NCBI GenBank assembly: GCA_963777165.1
Contig: CAVZPO010000026.1
Span: 62,001 to 126,000 of the forward strand
Source of the DNA: DYJB01 sp963777165
Lineage (GTDB): Bacteria > Chloroflexota > Anaerolineae > Anaerolineales > E44-bin32
DNA length: 64,000 bases
Reading direction: 5' to 3'
The position numbers and the translations under genes were made by a program. Positions 25,490-33,278 of this stretch are shown here, in pieces. The notes beneath the pieces are model-generated. The model was not told the DNA's origin. It ran no database searches and saw nothing but the letters and a program-made list of their open reading frames with translations. The stretch's first letter is position 1; each line of letters starts with the position of its first letter.

Positions 25490-25530
25490 AAGAGCCATCA
25501 CCGCAGCGGGGGTTGCGGGTGGCTCTTTGC
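25490..25530 (+). promoter_or_regulatory. structured 5' UTR hairpin of cold-shock gene
   Basis: AAGAGCCA/TGGCTCTT closes a stem containing CCGCA/TGCGG, between the promoter and the ATG at 25567. Cold-shock mRNAs often have such temperature-responsive leaders; here that is inference. A terminator-like role is also possible because T residues follow. Confidence 0.45.
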
Positions 25531-25566
25531 ATTTGCGGGAAGGCTCAGGAGCCATCGGAGGATCGA

Positions 25567-25797
25567 ATGGACGGCGCTCGTAGAGAAGGATCTGTGAAGT
25601 GGTTCAGCCGGGTGAAAGGGTATGGCTTCATTGCCCCTGATGACCAGGAGAAGGAAATCTTCGTGCACTTCTCCGGCATCGAGGCAGAAGGGTATCGCAA
25701 CCTGGAGCAGGGCCAGCGGGTGACCTTCGAGGTGGAGGATACCCCCAAGGGGCCCCAGGCCATTCATGTGACCATCGTCGCCTCGAGAGAGCGCTGA
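25567..25797 (+). CDS. cold-shock domain protein
   Basis: A 76-residue CspA-like RNA chaperone with a single OB fold. RNP1 is KGYGFIAP and RNP2 is IFVHFSGI, preceded by the canonical GSVKWFSRV. The N-terminus has about seven extra residues (MDGARRE). It binds single-stranded RNA and prevents secondary structure. GGAGG lies 5 bases before the ATG. The long structured leader and own promoter fit post-transcriptional regulation. Confidence 0.93.
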   Translation: MDGARREGSVKWFSRVKGYGFIAPDDQEKEIFVHFSGIEAEGYRNLEQGQRVTFEVEDTPKGPQAIHVTIVASRER

Positions 25798-25938
25798 GGC
25801 GGTCGCCTCCGACAGCCCAGGTCGCCTCCGACAACGAAGCGACTGCGTAAGCTCGGCAGATCTTGCGCGGGCGCGGCCCCCGCCCCGCACCTGTGAGCGA
25901 TCCCGGCCCCGGACTCCTCGCGGGTCTCGGGCTCCGTC

Positions 25939-25947
25939 TGCTACAAT
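25939..25947 (+). promoter_or_regulatory. extended -10 promoter (TGcTACAAT), leaderless rsmI
   Basis: TACAAT ends 6 bases before the GTG start of rsmI at 25954, placing the transcription start on the initiation codon. The TG extension compensates for the lack of a -35. Confidence 0.6.
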
Positions 25948-25953
25948 AGCCGC

Positions 25954-26775
25954 GTGGGCACGCTCTTCCTGGTCGCGACCCCGATCGGCAACCTGGAAGA
26001 CATCACGCTGCGGGCGTTGCGGATCCTGGGCGAGGCGAGCTGTATCGCCGCCGAGGATACGCGACAGACGCGCAAGCTCCTCGAGCGTTACCAGATCCGC
26101 GTTCCCCTAATCAGTTATCACGAGCACAACAAGCGGGCGCGCCTGGGGGATGTCCTCGGGCGGCTGGCGCGCGGCGATGTCGCCCTGGTCTCGGATGCCG
26201 GCACCCCGGGACTTTCAGATCCCGGCTATGAACTGGTGCGCGCGGCGCTCGAGTCCGGCCATCTCGTCCAGGCCATCCCCGGGCCATCGGCGCCGATCGC
26301 CGCTTTGGTGGCATCCGGTCTCCCGACGGATGCCTTCGTGTTCATCGGCTATCTGCCGCGACGCGCGGCCGAGCGGCGGGCCGGCCTGCAAGCCCTGCTC
26401 GAAGAGCGTCGGACGGCGCTGGCCTTCGAGGTCCCACACCGGCTGCCGCAGGCGCTGGCGGATCTGGAGGCCGTACTCGGGCCGGACCGTCGGCTGGCGG
26501 TGGCGCGCGAGCTGACCAAGTTGCATGAGGAGATCTTCCGCGGCACGGTGAGCTCGGCGCGGGCGCGCTTTTCAGCCGAGCCGGCCCGGGGTGAGATCAC
26601 GCTGGTGATCGGCGGCGCAACCGATGCGCCCGCCTGGGATGAGGCGCATGTCCGCGCCGCGCTGCGGGAGAAGGAACGCCTTGGCACGCCGCCGTCGGAA
26701 GCGGCGCGTCGCGTGGCGGAGGCCAGCGGCTGGCCGCGGCGTCAGGTGTACCGTCTGGCCATGGAGCGCGAATGA
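25954..26775 (+). CDS. rsmI: 16S rRNA (cytidine-1402-2'-O)-methyltransferase
   Basis: A 273-residue tetrapyrrole-methylase-fold enzyme. TLFLVATPIGNLEDITLRAL, AEDTRQTRKLL, SDAGTPGLSDPG and AIPGPSAPIAALVASGLPTD are diagnostic for RsmI, which methylates the ribose of C1402 in the ribosomal decoding centre. The GTG start is fixed by the leaderless promoter and by the motif beginning two codons in. Overlaps the next gene by ATGA. Confidence 0.95.
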   Translation: MGTLFLVATPIGNLEDITLRALRILGEASCIAAEDTRQTRKLLERYQIRVPLISYHEHNKRARLGDVLGRLARGDVALVSDAGTPGLSDPGYELVRAALESGHLVQAIPGPSAPIAALVASGLPTDAFVFIGYLPRRAAERRAGLQALLEERRTALAFEVPHRLPQALADLEAVLGPDRRLAVARELTKLHEEIFRGTVSSARARFSAEPARGEITLVIGGATDAPAWDEAHVRAALREKERLGTPPSEAARRVAEASGWPRRQVYRLAMERE

Positions 26776-27818
26776 CCGACAGCGAACGCTTCGCTCAGCT
26801 CGATCCCCAGGACATGCGCGGCCACATCGACGGCCTGCCTGCACAGCTCGAACAGGGCTGGGAGCTCGGGATGCGCCAACCGTTGCCCGGGGGGCCCCGG
26901 CCGCCGTTGGTGATCCTGGCCGGCATGGGAGGTTCGGCGATCGGCGCCGATCTGGTCTCGGCGTACCTCGCCCCGACATGCCCTGTCCCGCTCGTCGTGT
27001 GGCGCGGCTACGACCTGCCGGCCAGCGCCGGGCGGGAAGCGCTGGTGATTCTCTCGTCTCACTCGGGCAATACGGAGGAAACCCTCTCGGCGTACGACGC
27101 CGCACGCCGCAGCGGGGCGCGCCTGCTGGCCATCACCACCGGTGGGGAACTGGCGCGGCGGTGCGACCTGGAGGGGCTGCCGATGTGGCGCTTCGAGCAC
27201 CACGGGCAGCCGCGGGCGGCGGTCGGGTTCTCGTTTGCATTGATTCTGGCGGCGCTGCATCGCCTTGGCCTGGCACCGGAGGCGGCCGGGGATATCCACG
27301 CCGCGGCGGAAGCGATGCGCCTACAGCAGAACGAATTGCGGGCGGAGATGCCCGTTACGCGTAACCCCGCCAGGCGCATGGCCGGCCAGCTCATCGACCG
27401 TCTTCCGTTGATCATCGCCGGCGGTCTGCTGGCGCCGGTGGCGCGCCGTTGGCGGACGCAGATTGCCGAGGTGGCCAAGGCTGTGGCGCAGTTCGAGGAG
27501 CTGCCTGAGGCAGACCACAATATGGTCGCCGGCGTGAGTCACCCGGAAGCGCTGATCACACGTATGATGGCGATCTTCCTGCGCGCCTCGCTCGACCTCC
27601 CGCGCCTGGCCGCACGCGTGGAAGCCACACGCCAGGTCCTGATGGTGGAAGGATTCAATACCGACGTGATCGAGGCGGCGGGCGACACACGCCTGGCGCA
27701 GCAGTGGACCTGCCTTCACTACGGCGACTACGTTGCCTACTACCTGGCCATGATGTATGGCGTCGACCCGACGCCAGTGGCGGCCATCGAAGACCTCAAA
27801 CGCCGCCTGCGTGGCTGA
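26772..27818 (+). CDS. bifunctional phosphoglucose/phosphomannose isomerase
   Basis: A 348-residue SIS-domain enzyme of the archaeal/bacterial PGI/PMI type. The phosphosugar loops are GMGGSAIGAD (about residues 51-60) and SSHSGNTEETLSA (about 95-107), and the catalytic region is EELPEADHNMVAG. It interconverts fructose-6-P with glucose-6-P and mannose-6-P in the cytoplasm. Coupled to rsmI by a 4-base overlap. Confidence 0.9.
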   Translation: MTDSERFAQLDPQDMRGHIDGLPAQLEQGWELGMRQPLPGGPRPPLVILAGMGGSAIGADLVSAYLAPTCPVPLVVWRGYDLPASAGREALVILSSHSGNTEETLSAYDAARRSGARLLAITTGGELARRCDLEGLPMWRFEHHGQPRAAVGFSFALILAALHRLGLAPEAAGDIHAAAEAMRLQQNELRAEMPVTRNPARRMAGQLIDRLPLIIAGGLLAPVARRWRTQIAEVAKAVAQFEELPEADHNMVAGVSHPEALITRMMAIFLRASLDLPRLAARVEATRQVLMVEGFNTDVIEAAGDTRLAQQWTCLHYGDYVAYYLAMMYGVDPTPVAAIEDLKRRLRG

Positions 27819-27830
27819 GACAGGCTGCCC

Positions 27831-29240
27831 TTGCTGCGACGACTCCCCGCATGGGCGTGGCTGCCGGTCGGTCTAGCGCTTGGGCTGGCGGCTGCCTGGA
27901 TGATCCTGGCACCGCGTGCCCTCGGACGCTGGCCGGCGTCGGGTGCGTCCGTGCCGGCCAGCAGCGAGATTCGTATCGACTTCAGTCAGGCGATGGACGA
28001 AGCCTCGGTAGCTGAACGACTACACATCGAACCGACTCAGGGGGGCGAGTTCCTGTGGCGGGGGTCCACGCTGATCTACCGACCATCGCAGTTGTGGCCC
28101 TCCGGCCGCCGGATCGAAGTCCGGCTTGAGTCGGGCGCCCGCTCGCTGCGCGGGCTGAGCACCTGGACGACGACGCGCTGGAGCTTCTCTGTTGCCCCGC
28201 CGCGTCTGGTCTACCTGTGGCCCGCCGACGGGCCGGCGCAGGTGTATGCGCGCCCGGCGAATGAGGCGGAGTCGGTGCCGCTGACGGCCGCGCCATACGG
28301 CGTGATCGATTTCACGCTCGGAGCGCGCGGCACGCGGTTGGCCTACACCGCCGAACGCAGTGCAGGGGCAACCGAGTTGCGCGAACTCGATCTGGTCCGA
28401 AACCGGGATCGGCTGCTCTTCGCCTGTCCCGAAAGCGAGCGCTGCACTTCGCCGGCGCTCGCGCCCGATGGAAACACCCTGGCCTTTGTGCGCGCCCCCG
28501 CACTCCCCGAGACAGGGAGAACGTCCGCGCCAGAGCCGTCGCGTGTCTGGCTGCAGATGGAGGGCAGTGACGCACCCTTGCCGGTCAGCCCCGAAGGTGA
28601 CGTCGCCTCGGCGCCATCCTGGTCCCCGCAAGGCTGGCTTGCCTTCGTTGATTCGACCCGCAGCGCGATTCTGGTCGTGGACACGTCGCGGGGAGAGCCG
28701 TTCGCCCCGCTGGCGGTGCTGCCCTCCCGGCAGGGAGAACGCGGAAGCTGGGCTCCGGATGGAAGCTCCCTGATCTACTCGGATCTGTTGCTGCCGCGAG
28801 AAGATCCCTTGGGAGACCACGATGCCGAGGCCGAGATCGTGACGCTGGAGACGCACCTCTTCCGATGGGACGTTTCGAGCGGGAACCTGACCGACCTGAG
28901 CGAGTCCGTAGCCTTGGGAGTTGAAGATGCCTCGCCGACGTTCACCCTCCAGGGCGACTGGGTCTACTTCAGCCGGCGCGTGCTCTCCCAGGGCAGAAGC
29001 ACCCCGGGTAAACAGCTGTGGCGAATGCGCCCGGACGGTTCGCAGGGCGCTCCGTTGACCGACGAGCCGTTCATCAACCATGGCGCGCCCGCCGTCGGGC
29101 CGGCGGGAACCACGCTGGTCTATCTACGATTCGACCTCGAAGAGCCGCTGGAGCCGGCGGAGCTGTGGTGGTTCGATTTGGGGACGCTCCGCGAGAGTCG
29201 CGCTGTGGAGGGAGGATATCTGCCGGCATGGATCCCCTAG
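27831..29240 (+). CDS. membrane-anchored Ig-like (Big_5) and TolB-like beta-propeller protein
   Basis: A 469-residue protein with a TTG start. A signal anchor (WAWLPVGLALGLAAAWMIL, residues 7-25) is followed by an SbsA Ig-like domain (about 35-125) with the family pattern SSEIRIDFSQAMDEASV and WPSGRRIEVRL. The rest is a PD40/WD40-like propeller with repeated blades such as SPALAPDGNTLAFVR, SAPSWSPQGWLAFVD and GSWAPDGSSLIYSD. It is probably an extracytoplasmic scaffold; no enzyme motif is seen. The stop overlaps the next gene. Confidence 0.72.
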   Translation: MLRRLPAWAWLPVGLALGLAAAWMILAPRALGRWPASGASVPASSEIRIDFSQAMDEASVAERLHIEPTQGGEFLWRGSTLIYRPSQLWPSGRRIEVRLESGARSLRGLSTWTTTRWSFSVAPPRLVYLWPADGPAQVYARPANEAESVPLTAAPYGVIDFTLGARGTRLAYTAERSAGATELRELDLVRNRDRLLFACPESERCTSPALAPDGNTLAFVRAPALPETGRTSAPEPSRVWLQMEGSDAPLPVSPEGDVASAPSWSPQGWLAFVDSTRSAILVVDTSRGEPFAPLAVLPSRQGERGSWAPDGSSLIYSDLLLPREDPLGDHDAEAEIVTLETHLFRWDVSSGNLTDLSESVALGVEDASPTFTLQGDWVYFSRRVLSQGRSTPGKQLWRMRPDGSQGAPLTDEPFINHGAPAVGPAGTTLVYLRFDLEEPLEPAELWWFDLGTLRESRAVEGGYLPAWIP

Positions 29241-29770
29241 CCCGCATCGGCGAGCCTGCCCCGGACTTCGTCCTGCCCGATCTGGAGGGACGCCTCTGCC
29301 GACTGGCCGATGACCGCGGGCGGATCGTGGTGCTCAATTTCTGGTCCGCGGAGTGCCCGCATTCCGAGCGGACCGATCAGATCCTGTCCAGTCTCCGTCC
29401 GGCATGGGGGGGTCGAGTGACCGTGTGGTGGCTGGCATCGAATGCCAACGAGCCCGACGAGCTGCTCAAGCTGATAGCGCATCAACGGCAGATCGGGCCG
29501 GTGCTGCTTGATGAGGGACAGGTGATCGCCGATCGCTACGGCGCGCAGACGACGCCTCAAGTCTTCGTCGTGGATGCGGCCGGGGTGCTGCGCTATTCCG
29601 GTGCGATGGACGACGTGGGCTTCCGGCAGCGGGTGCCCACGCGCCGCTTCCTGGCGGATGCCGTCCAGGCGTTGCTGGAAGGCCGCGCGCCTGAGCCCGA
29701 GTCGACCGCGCCCTTCGGTTGTGCGCTGGTGCGGATGCGCGGCGTGCCAGGTCCGCTCGTCAATCCGTGA
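29228..29770 (+). CDS. redoxin/thioredoxin-fold protein (AhpC-TSA/TlpA-like)
   Basis: A 180-residue thioredoxin-fold protein. IGEPAPDFVLPDLEG is the standard peroxiredoxin/TlpA opening, VVLNFWSAECPHSERTDQ carries the active-site loop and TTPQVFVVDAAG the cis-Pro strand. The loop has one Cys (ECPHSE) instead of CxxC, so it cannot act as a classical dithiol thioredoxin; a one-Cys redoxin mechanism or a non-redox role is possible. No signal peptide. Its start overlaps the beta-propeller gene by 13 bases. Confidence 0.8.
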   Translation: MDPLARIGEPAPDFVLPDLEGRLCRLADDRGRIVVLNFWSAECPHSERTDQILSSLRPAWGGRVTVWWLASNANEPDELLKLIAHQRQIGPVLLDEGQVIADRYGAQTTPQVFVVDAAGVLRYSGAMDDVGFRQRVPTRRFLADAVQALLEGRAPEPESTAPFGCALVRMRGVPGPLVNP

Positions 29771-30224
29771 CGTCAGCCCATTCGAGCGGCAGGCTGCGCG
29801 CCAGATCATCGCGCGCCAGCAGAACTCCGGCGTGGCGGATGCCGGCTCCGATCGAGAGCTTGTCGTGGGCCAGCAGGCCGCGGTCGGCCAGGATGCGGAT
29901 CCCCTGACGCAGGCCGAAGGGGGAGACGGCGCCCGGCTCATACCCGGTGACCTCGAGCACCTCTTCGGGGGTGGCGGTCGTGATGCGCGACACCCCCAGC
30001 AGGCGTCGGAGCCTGGGCCAGGAGACCCGGGCGGGGCCGGCGACCAGGACCAGGATGAACCCTCCGTCCTCCAACCGGAAGAGCAGCGAGCGCACGATCT
30101 GACCTGGGGCCAGCCCACGCTCGCGGGCGGCCTGTTCCAGCGAGCGCACGGGTCCGGCGTGCACGTGCAGCTGATGGGGCACCCCGAGGGCCTCGAGGGC
30201 CTGCGTTACCGGAGTGGAGGGCAT
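29760..30224 (-). CDS. YbaK/EbsC-type aminoacyl-tRNA deacylase
   Basis: A 154-residue YbaK/ProX-superfamily protein. Core features are VTQALEALGVPHQLHVH, GLAPGQIVRSLLFRLEDGGFILVLVAGPARVS with the family's IVRSL..(K/R) region, and VTGYEPGAVSPFGLRQGIRILAD, the GY.PG.VSPFG signature. Such proteins hydrolyse mischarged tRNA (Cys- or Ala-tRNA-Pro). The start at 30224 is fixed by TACAAT six bases upstream. Its 3' end overlaps the convergent redoxin by 11 bases. Confidence 0.88.
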   Translation of the reverse strand: MPSTPVTQALEALGVPHQLHVHAGPVRSLEQAARERGLAPGQIVRSLLFRLEDGGFILVLVAGPARVSWPRLRRLLGVSRITTATPEEVLEVTGYEPGAVSPFGLRQGIRILADRGLLAHDKLSIGAGIRHAGVLLARDDLARSLPLEWADVTD

Positions 30225-30230
30225 GCCCGG

Positions 30231-30236
30231 ATTGTA
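30231..30236 (-). promoter_or_regulatory. -10 box TACAAT, leaderless YbaK gene
   Basis: TACAAT lies 6 bases before the ATG at 30224, the same spacing as in rsmI. Confidence 0.55.
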
Positions 30237-30290
30237 GCCTCGACAGCCCGACGACGACCTGCCCTGCTCTCGCCTCTCGGGCGGGGTGTG

Positions 30291-30319
30291 TTGTTTGCAG
30301 GCCCGGGATGCACTATCAT
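30291..30319 (+). promoter_or_regulatory. promoter TTGTTT-17-TATCAT
   Basis: TTGTTT (30291-30296) and TATCAT (30314-30319) with 17-base spacing, about 70 bases before the membrane protein at 30390. Confidence 0.5.
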
Positions 30320-30389
30320 CTTCCGTAGATACGCGGGGCCCCGATCCGACCGACGGGCCGGCCCTGCGATCCAGCCTCAGGGAGGGACT

Positions 30390-30875
30390 ATGACCGACGC
30401 GCCGACCCCGCCACAAGCCGTTCCGCCTGCGCCGAAGTACGACGAGAAGCACGACGAGAAGCAAGAGGAGAAGACCGAAGAGAAAAGCGGCGACGAGAAG
30501 TGGCGCCGCGATCCGCTGGGATCGATGATCTGGGCCGGCATTCTGATCTGGGCCGGTTTGGTGTTGCTGGCCGACAACCTCGGCTGGCTGGTTGGGATCC
30601 GCCGCAGCCTGGCCGGGCTGCCGAACTTCGATGAAACCAATCTGGGCGCCTGGTCGTTCATCCTGATCGGCGCCGGGATTCTCGTCCTGGCCGAGGCGCT
30701 GATCCGGGTGAGCGTGCCGGCCTACCGCCGGCCCATCACGGGCAGCGTGATCTTCGGCGGCCTGCTGATCGCCGGAGGTCTTGGCGGAGCGGTCAACTGG
30801 ACTCTGCTGGGGCCGATCTTCCTGATCACCATCGGTGTGATCCTGCTGCTTCAAAGCTTGCTGCGGCGCAAATAG
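30390..30875 (+). CDS. membrane protein with charged N-terminal region
   Basis: A 161-residue protein. After a Pro-rich start, residues 18-40 are a highly charged Lys/Glu/Asp stretch made of DEK and EEK triplets. Then come four hydrophobic segments, about residues 47-67, 88-107, 117-133 and 138-157, of the type seen in DUF5668/LiaI-like small membrane proteins (WAGLVLLADNLGWL; GPIFLITIGVILLLQ). Function unknown; the LiaF-TM-like pattern suggests envelope-stress association, with low certainty. GGAGGG lies 3 bases before the ATG. Confidence 0.65.
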   Translation: MTDAPTPPQAVPPAPKYDEKHDEKQEEKTEEKSGDEKWRRDPLGSMIWAGILIWAGLVLLADNLGWLVGIRRSLAGLPNFDETNLGAWSFILIGAGILVLAEALIRVSVPAYRRPITGSVIFGGLLIAGGLGGAVNWTLLGPIFLITIGVILLLQSLLRRK

Positions 30876-30931
30876 GCACGATAAGAGCCGCCCTCACCTC
30901 CGCCCTCCCCCTGAGAGGGGAGGGAGAAATC

Positions 30932-30959
30932 ACACCGGGGCGCATCCGCGCCCCGGTGT
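30932..30959. terminator. bidirectional terminator hairpin
   Basis: Perfect 12-bp stem ACACCGGGGCGC/GCGCCCCGGTGT with ATCC loop between two convergent genes. A weaker CCCTCCCC/AGGGGAGGG stem precedes it. Confidence 0.75.
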
Positions 30960-31007
30960 TTACTCAACGGATGAGTCGATCATCGCAGAGTGCGCGCTGG
31001 GTTTGCC

Positions 31008-32147
31008 CTACAGTCGACCCAGGTTTCCGGTCATGAACTCATCCCACGCGTAGCGCACCGGTGTCCACCACTCATCCCGCCCGATGCATCGGAAGTAGGG
31101 CGGGCGCAGGGCCAGGATCCGATCGCCGATGCGATAGCGGGGTAGGATCGGGGTGGAGACCACCAGGCTGCCCATCTCCCCCGGCTTCATCTCGTGCAGC
31201 ATGCGCGTGCCGCGGGCGGTCTCGACCTCGAACAGGAATAGATCGTAATTGGGCACCCAGGCGCGCTGTTCGTCACGCTGCTGCCCGAACATGCCTTCGG
31301 TGGCGCCGTAGATCTCGCGGACCGCCGCCGGGCCGTAGAGCGCAGTCAGCGCCGGGGCGTAGCGCGTGTTGATCCCCGGAACGCTCCCCAGCGTCATCAG
31401 CAGCGGCTTCCACAGGTCTTTCGGGTAGATCTTGTGCACATGGTGCAGATACCGGCCAAATGACACCGCGGTCGGTGCCACGCCTCCCACCAGGGTGACG
31501 GTCTCTTCCCTGCACTTCTCATAGGCCAGCTCGAAGCGCGCATCCCAATCGCGCCGCGTCTTGCCGCCTCCCAGGGCATCGATCTCGTCCTGGGTCGGCG
31601 CCGAACGCAGCGGTGTCATCGTGGAGACATACTTGGTGTAGATGCCGGAGCTGTAGCCGTAGGTGACCTCGCGCTCGCCGACCTTCACCGTTCCCACCAC
31701 CGAAGGGAAGTTCAAGTTGAGGTTGACGCCGGCGAACAGGTCGAAGCGGGCGTGCTCAGCGATGTAGATCATCATCGCCCGCCCGGCGCTCACCCGCATG
31801 CGCAGGTCGGTCGGGGTCATCGGGATGAATTTCGACTCGCCCTTCGTCGTCCCGCGTGTGATCGCCCACCCGATTGGATCTTCCCACAACAGCAAGTTGA
31901 CCTCGCCGGCCATGACCCGCCGGATGAGCGGTTTGTAGTCCTCGTAGGTGGAGGCCGGGAATTGGCTGCGGTACTCGCCAATCGAGCCGATACCTTGTGC
32001 GTGGTGTTGGCGCCCGAATTCGGTCTTGGCGTAGTCGGCGAGCAGACTCTGCAGGATGGCCTGCTGCGCGGCGGCGGGGTCCTCCACCGAGTCACGCCAG
32101 GGCTGGAGCATGGCGTTGAGCATGGCGACGGGTGAATCGGCGGCCAT
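31008..32147 (-). CDS. GH3 auxin-responsive promoter family protein (acyl-adenylating)
   Basis: A 379-residue GH3-family protein, shorter than plant GH3 enzymes (about 600). The ATP-binding motif TRGTTKGESKFIPMTP (motif I, SSGTxxG-like), the YGSSG-like YGYSSGIY and YGATEGMFGQQ (motif II, YxxSE-like) and the IGDRILAL motif are all present. Plant members conjugate amino acids to acyl acids; roles of prokaryotic members are unknown. The ATG at 32147 follows GAGGAGG by 4 bases; sequence further upstream is antisense to panB. Confidence 0.8.
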   Translation of the reverse strand: MAADSPVAMLNAMLQPWRDSVEDPAAAQQAILQSLLADYAKTEFGRQHHAQGIGSIGEYRSQFPASTYEDYKPLIRRVMAGEVNLLLWEDPIGWAITRGTTKGESKFIPMTPTDLRMRVSAGRAMMIYIAEHARFDLFAGVNLNLNFPSVVGTVKVGEREVTYGYSSGIYTKYVSTMTPLRSAPTQDEIDALGGGKTRRDWDARFELAYEKCREETVTLVGGVAPTAVSFGRYLHHVHKIYPKDLWKPLLMTLGSVPGINTRYAPALTALYGPAAVREIYGATEGMFGQQRDEQRAWVPNYDLFLFEVETARGTRMLHEMKPGEMGSLVVSTPILPRYRIGDRILALRPPYFRCIGRDEWWTPVRYAWDEFMTGNLGRL

Positions 32148-32228
32148 GGAGTGCCTCCTCAATGATCTGTCGGCCGAGGAGTGTAGCCCGACTCGGTGTA
32201 CGGGGCACGCGGCTTCATCCCTGGGGAA

Positions 32229-32237
32229 TGCTATAAT
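32229..32237 (+). promoter_or_regulatory. extended -10 promoter of pan operon (TGcTATAAT)
   Basis: TGCTATAAT lies 121 bases before the panB GTG, giving a leader of about 113 bases that contains a strong hairpin. Confidence 0.55.
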
Positions 32238-32294
32238 CCCCGTGCCGCTTGGATCGGGCGCCGACCGAGACGGCTGGACAGGTGGTCTGCTTTT

Positions 32295-32319
32295 CCGCCC
32301 CTCCGGCCTGGAGGGGCGG
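32295..32319 (+). promoter_or_regulatory. hairpin in panB leader
   Basis: CCGCCCCTCC/GGAGGGGCGG, a perfect 10-bp stem with GGCCT loop, between promoter and ribosome site. It could act as an attenuator; no T-run follows, so simple termination is unlikely. Confidence 0.5.
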
Positions 32320-32357
32320 ACGTACTTTGGGCGCCCAGCCACTGCAAGGAGGGAAGG

Positions 32358-33236
32358 GTGTCCGCCTCGCCGCAAGCGTCCGGCTCTCCCAAGAAAGTCA
32401 CCCCGCTCACATTCCGCGAGAAGAAGGCCGCCGGCCAGCCGATCAGCGTGCTGACGGCCTACGACGTGTCCATGGCGCAGGCGGTGGACGAAGCCGGCCT
32501 GGACGCCGTCCTGGTGGGCAACTCGCTCGGCATGGTGGTGCTCGGGTACGAGAATACACTGCCGGTGACGATGGACGAGATGCTGCACCACTGCCGAGCG
32601 GTCGCGCGCGGGGCGCGTCGGGCACTGCGCATCGGCGACATGCCCTTCCTGTCCTATCAGGTCAGCGTGGAGGAAGCGGTGCGCAACGCGGGCCGCTTCC
32701 TGCAGGAAGGCGGGATGGAGGCGGTCAAGCTGGAGGGCGGGCGGGAACGCCTGCCGGCCGTGGCGGCCATTGTCGGCGCCGGAATCCCCGTCATGGGTCA
32801 CCTTGGACTGACGCCTCAGTCCGTTCATCTTCTGGGAGGCTTCCGGCCCCAGGGCCGGACGGTGGAAGCGGCGCGTCGCCTGCTGGCGGACGCGCTGGCC
32901 CTGCAGGATGCCGGCTGTTTTTCGATGGTGTTGGAGTCGATCCCGGCGCGCCTGGCCGCCCACGTTTCGAAGCGCCTGTCGATCCCGACCATCGGGATCG
33001 GGGCGGGCGTCGGGTGCGACGGACAGGTGCTGGTGACCCACGACCTGCTGGGGATGTTTCCGCGCTTCACGCCGCGCTTCGTCCGGCAGTACGCCGACCT
33101 GCATGCCGAGATGGTCAAGGCCTTCGGCGCCTATCGGTCGGAGGTCGAAGCACGCGCCTTCCCGACGGACGAGCACAGCCTCACGATGACGGACGATGAA
33201 TGGGGCGAAATGCTGCGTTCCCTGCCCGAGGGATAG
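32358..33236 (+). CDS. panB: 3-methyl-2-oxobutanoate hydroxymethyltransferase
   Basis: A 292-residue ketopantoate hydroxymethyltransferase, first committed step of pantothenate/CoA synthesis. Motifs: LTAYDVSMAQAVDEAG, VGNSLGMVVLGYENTLPV (metal-binding region), MGHLGLTPQSVHLLGGF and MVLESIPA with the catalytic Glu. The GTG start at 32358 follows AAGGAGGG closely and precedes the conserved VTPLTFREKKAAGQPI. It begins the panB-panE-panC run. Confidence 0.95.
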   Translation: MSASPQASGSPKKVTPLTFREKKAAGQPISVLTAYDVSMAQAVDEAGLDAVLVGNSLGMVVLGYENTLPVTMDEMLHHCRAVARGARRALRIGDMPFLSYQVSVEEAVRNAGRFLQEGGMEAVKLEGGRERLPAVAAIVGAGIPVMGHLGLTPQSVHLLGGFRPQGRTVEAARRLLADALALQDAGCFSMVLESIPARLAAHVSKRLSIPTIGIGAGVGCDGQVLVTHDLLGMFPRFTPRFVRQYADLHAEMVKAFGAYRSEVEARAFPTDEHSLTMTDDEWGEMLRSLPEG

Positions 33237-33278
33237 CGGCATCGACTGGGTCCACCAGCAGCGAGGCTTTGGACCGTG

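Noticed and set aside
25264..25500. SAM-I riboswitch upstream of the homocysteine methyltransferase/MTHFR gene
   Set aside because: The minus strand has CTTAGAGACGAGAGAGGC, which recalls the start of a SAM-I element, but the GAGGGA, GGCCC and GGCAACC core is missing, and the sequence overlaps the cold-shock promoter and leader.
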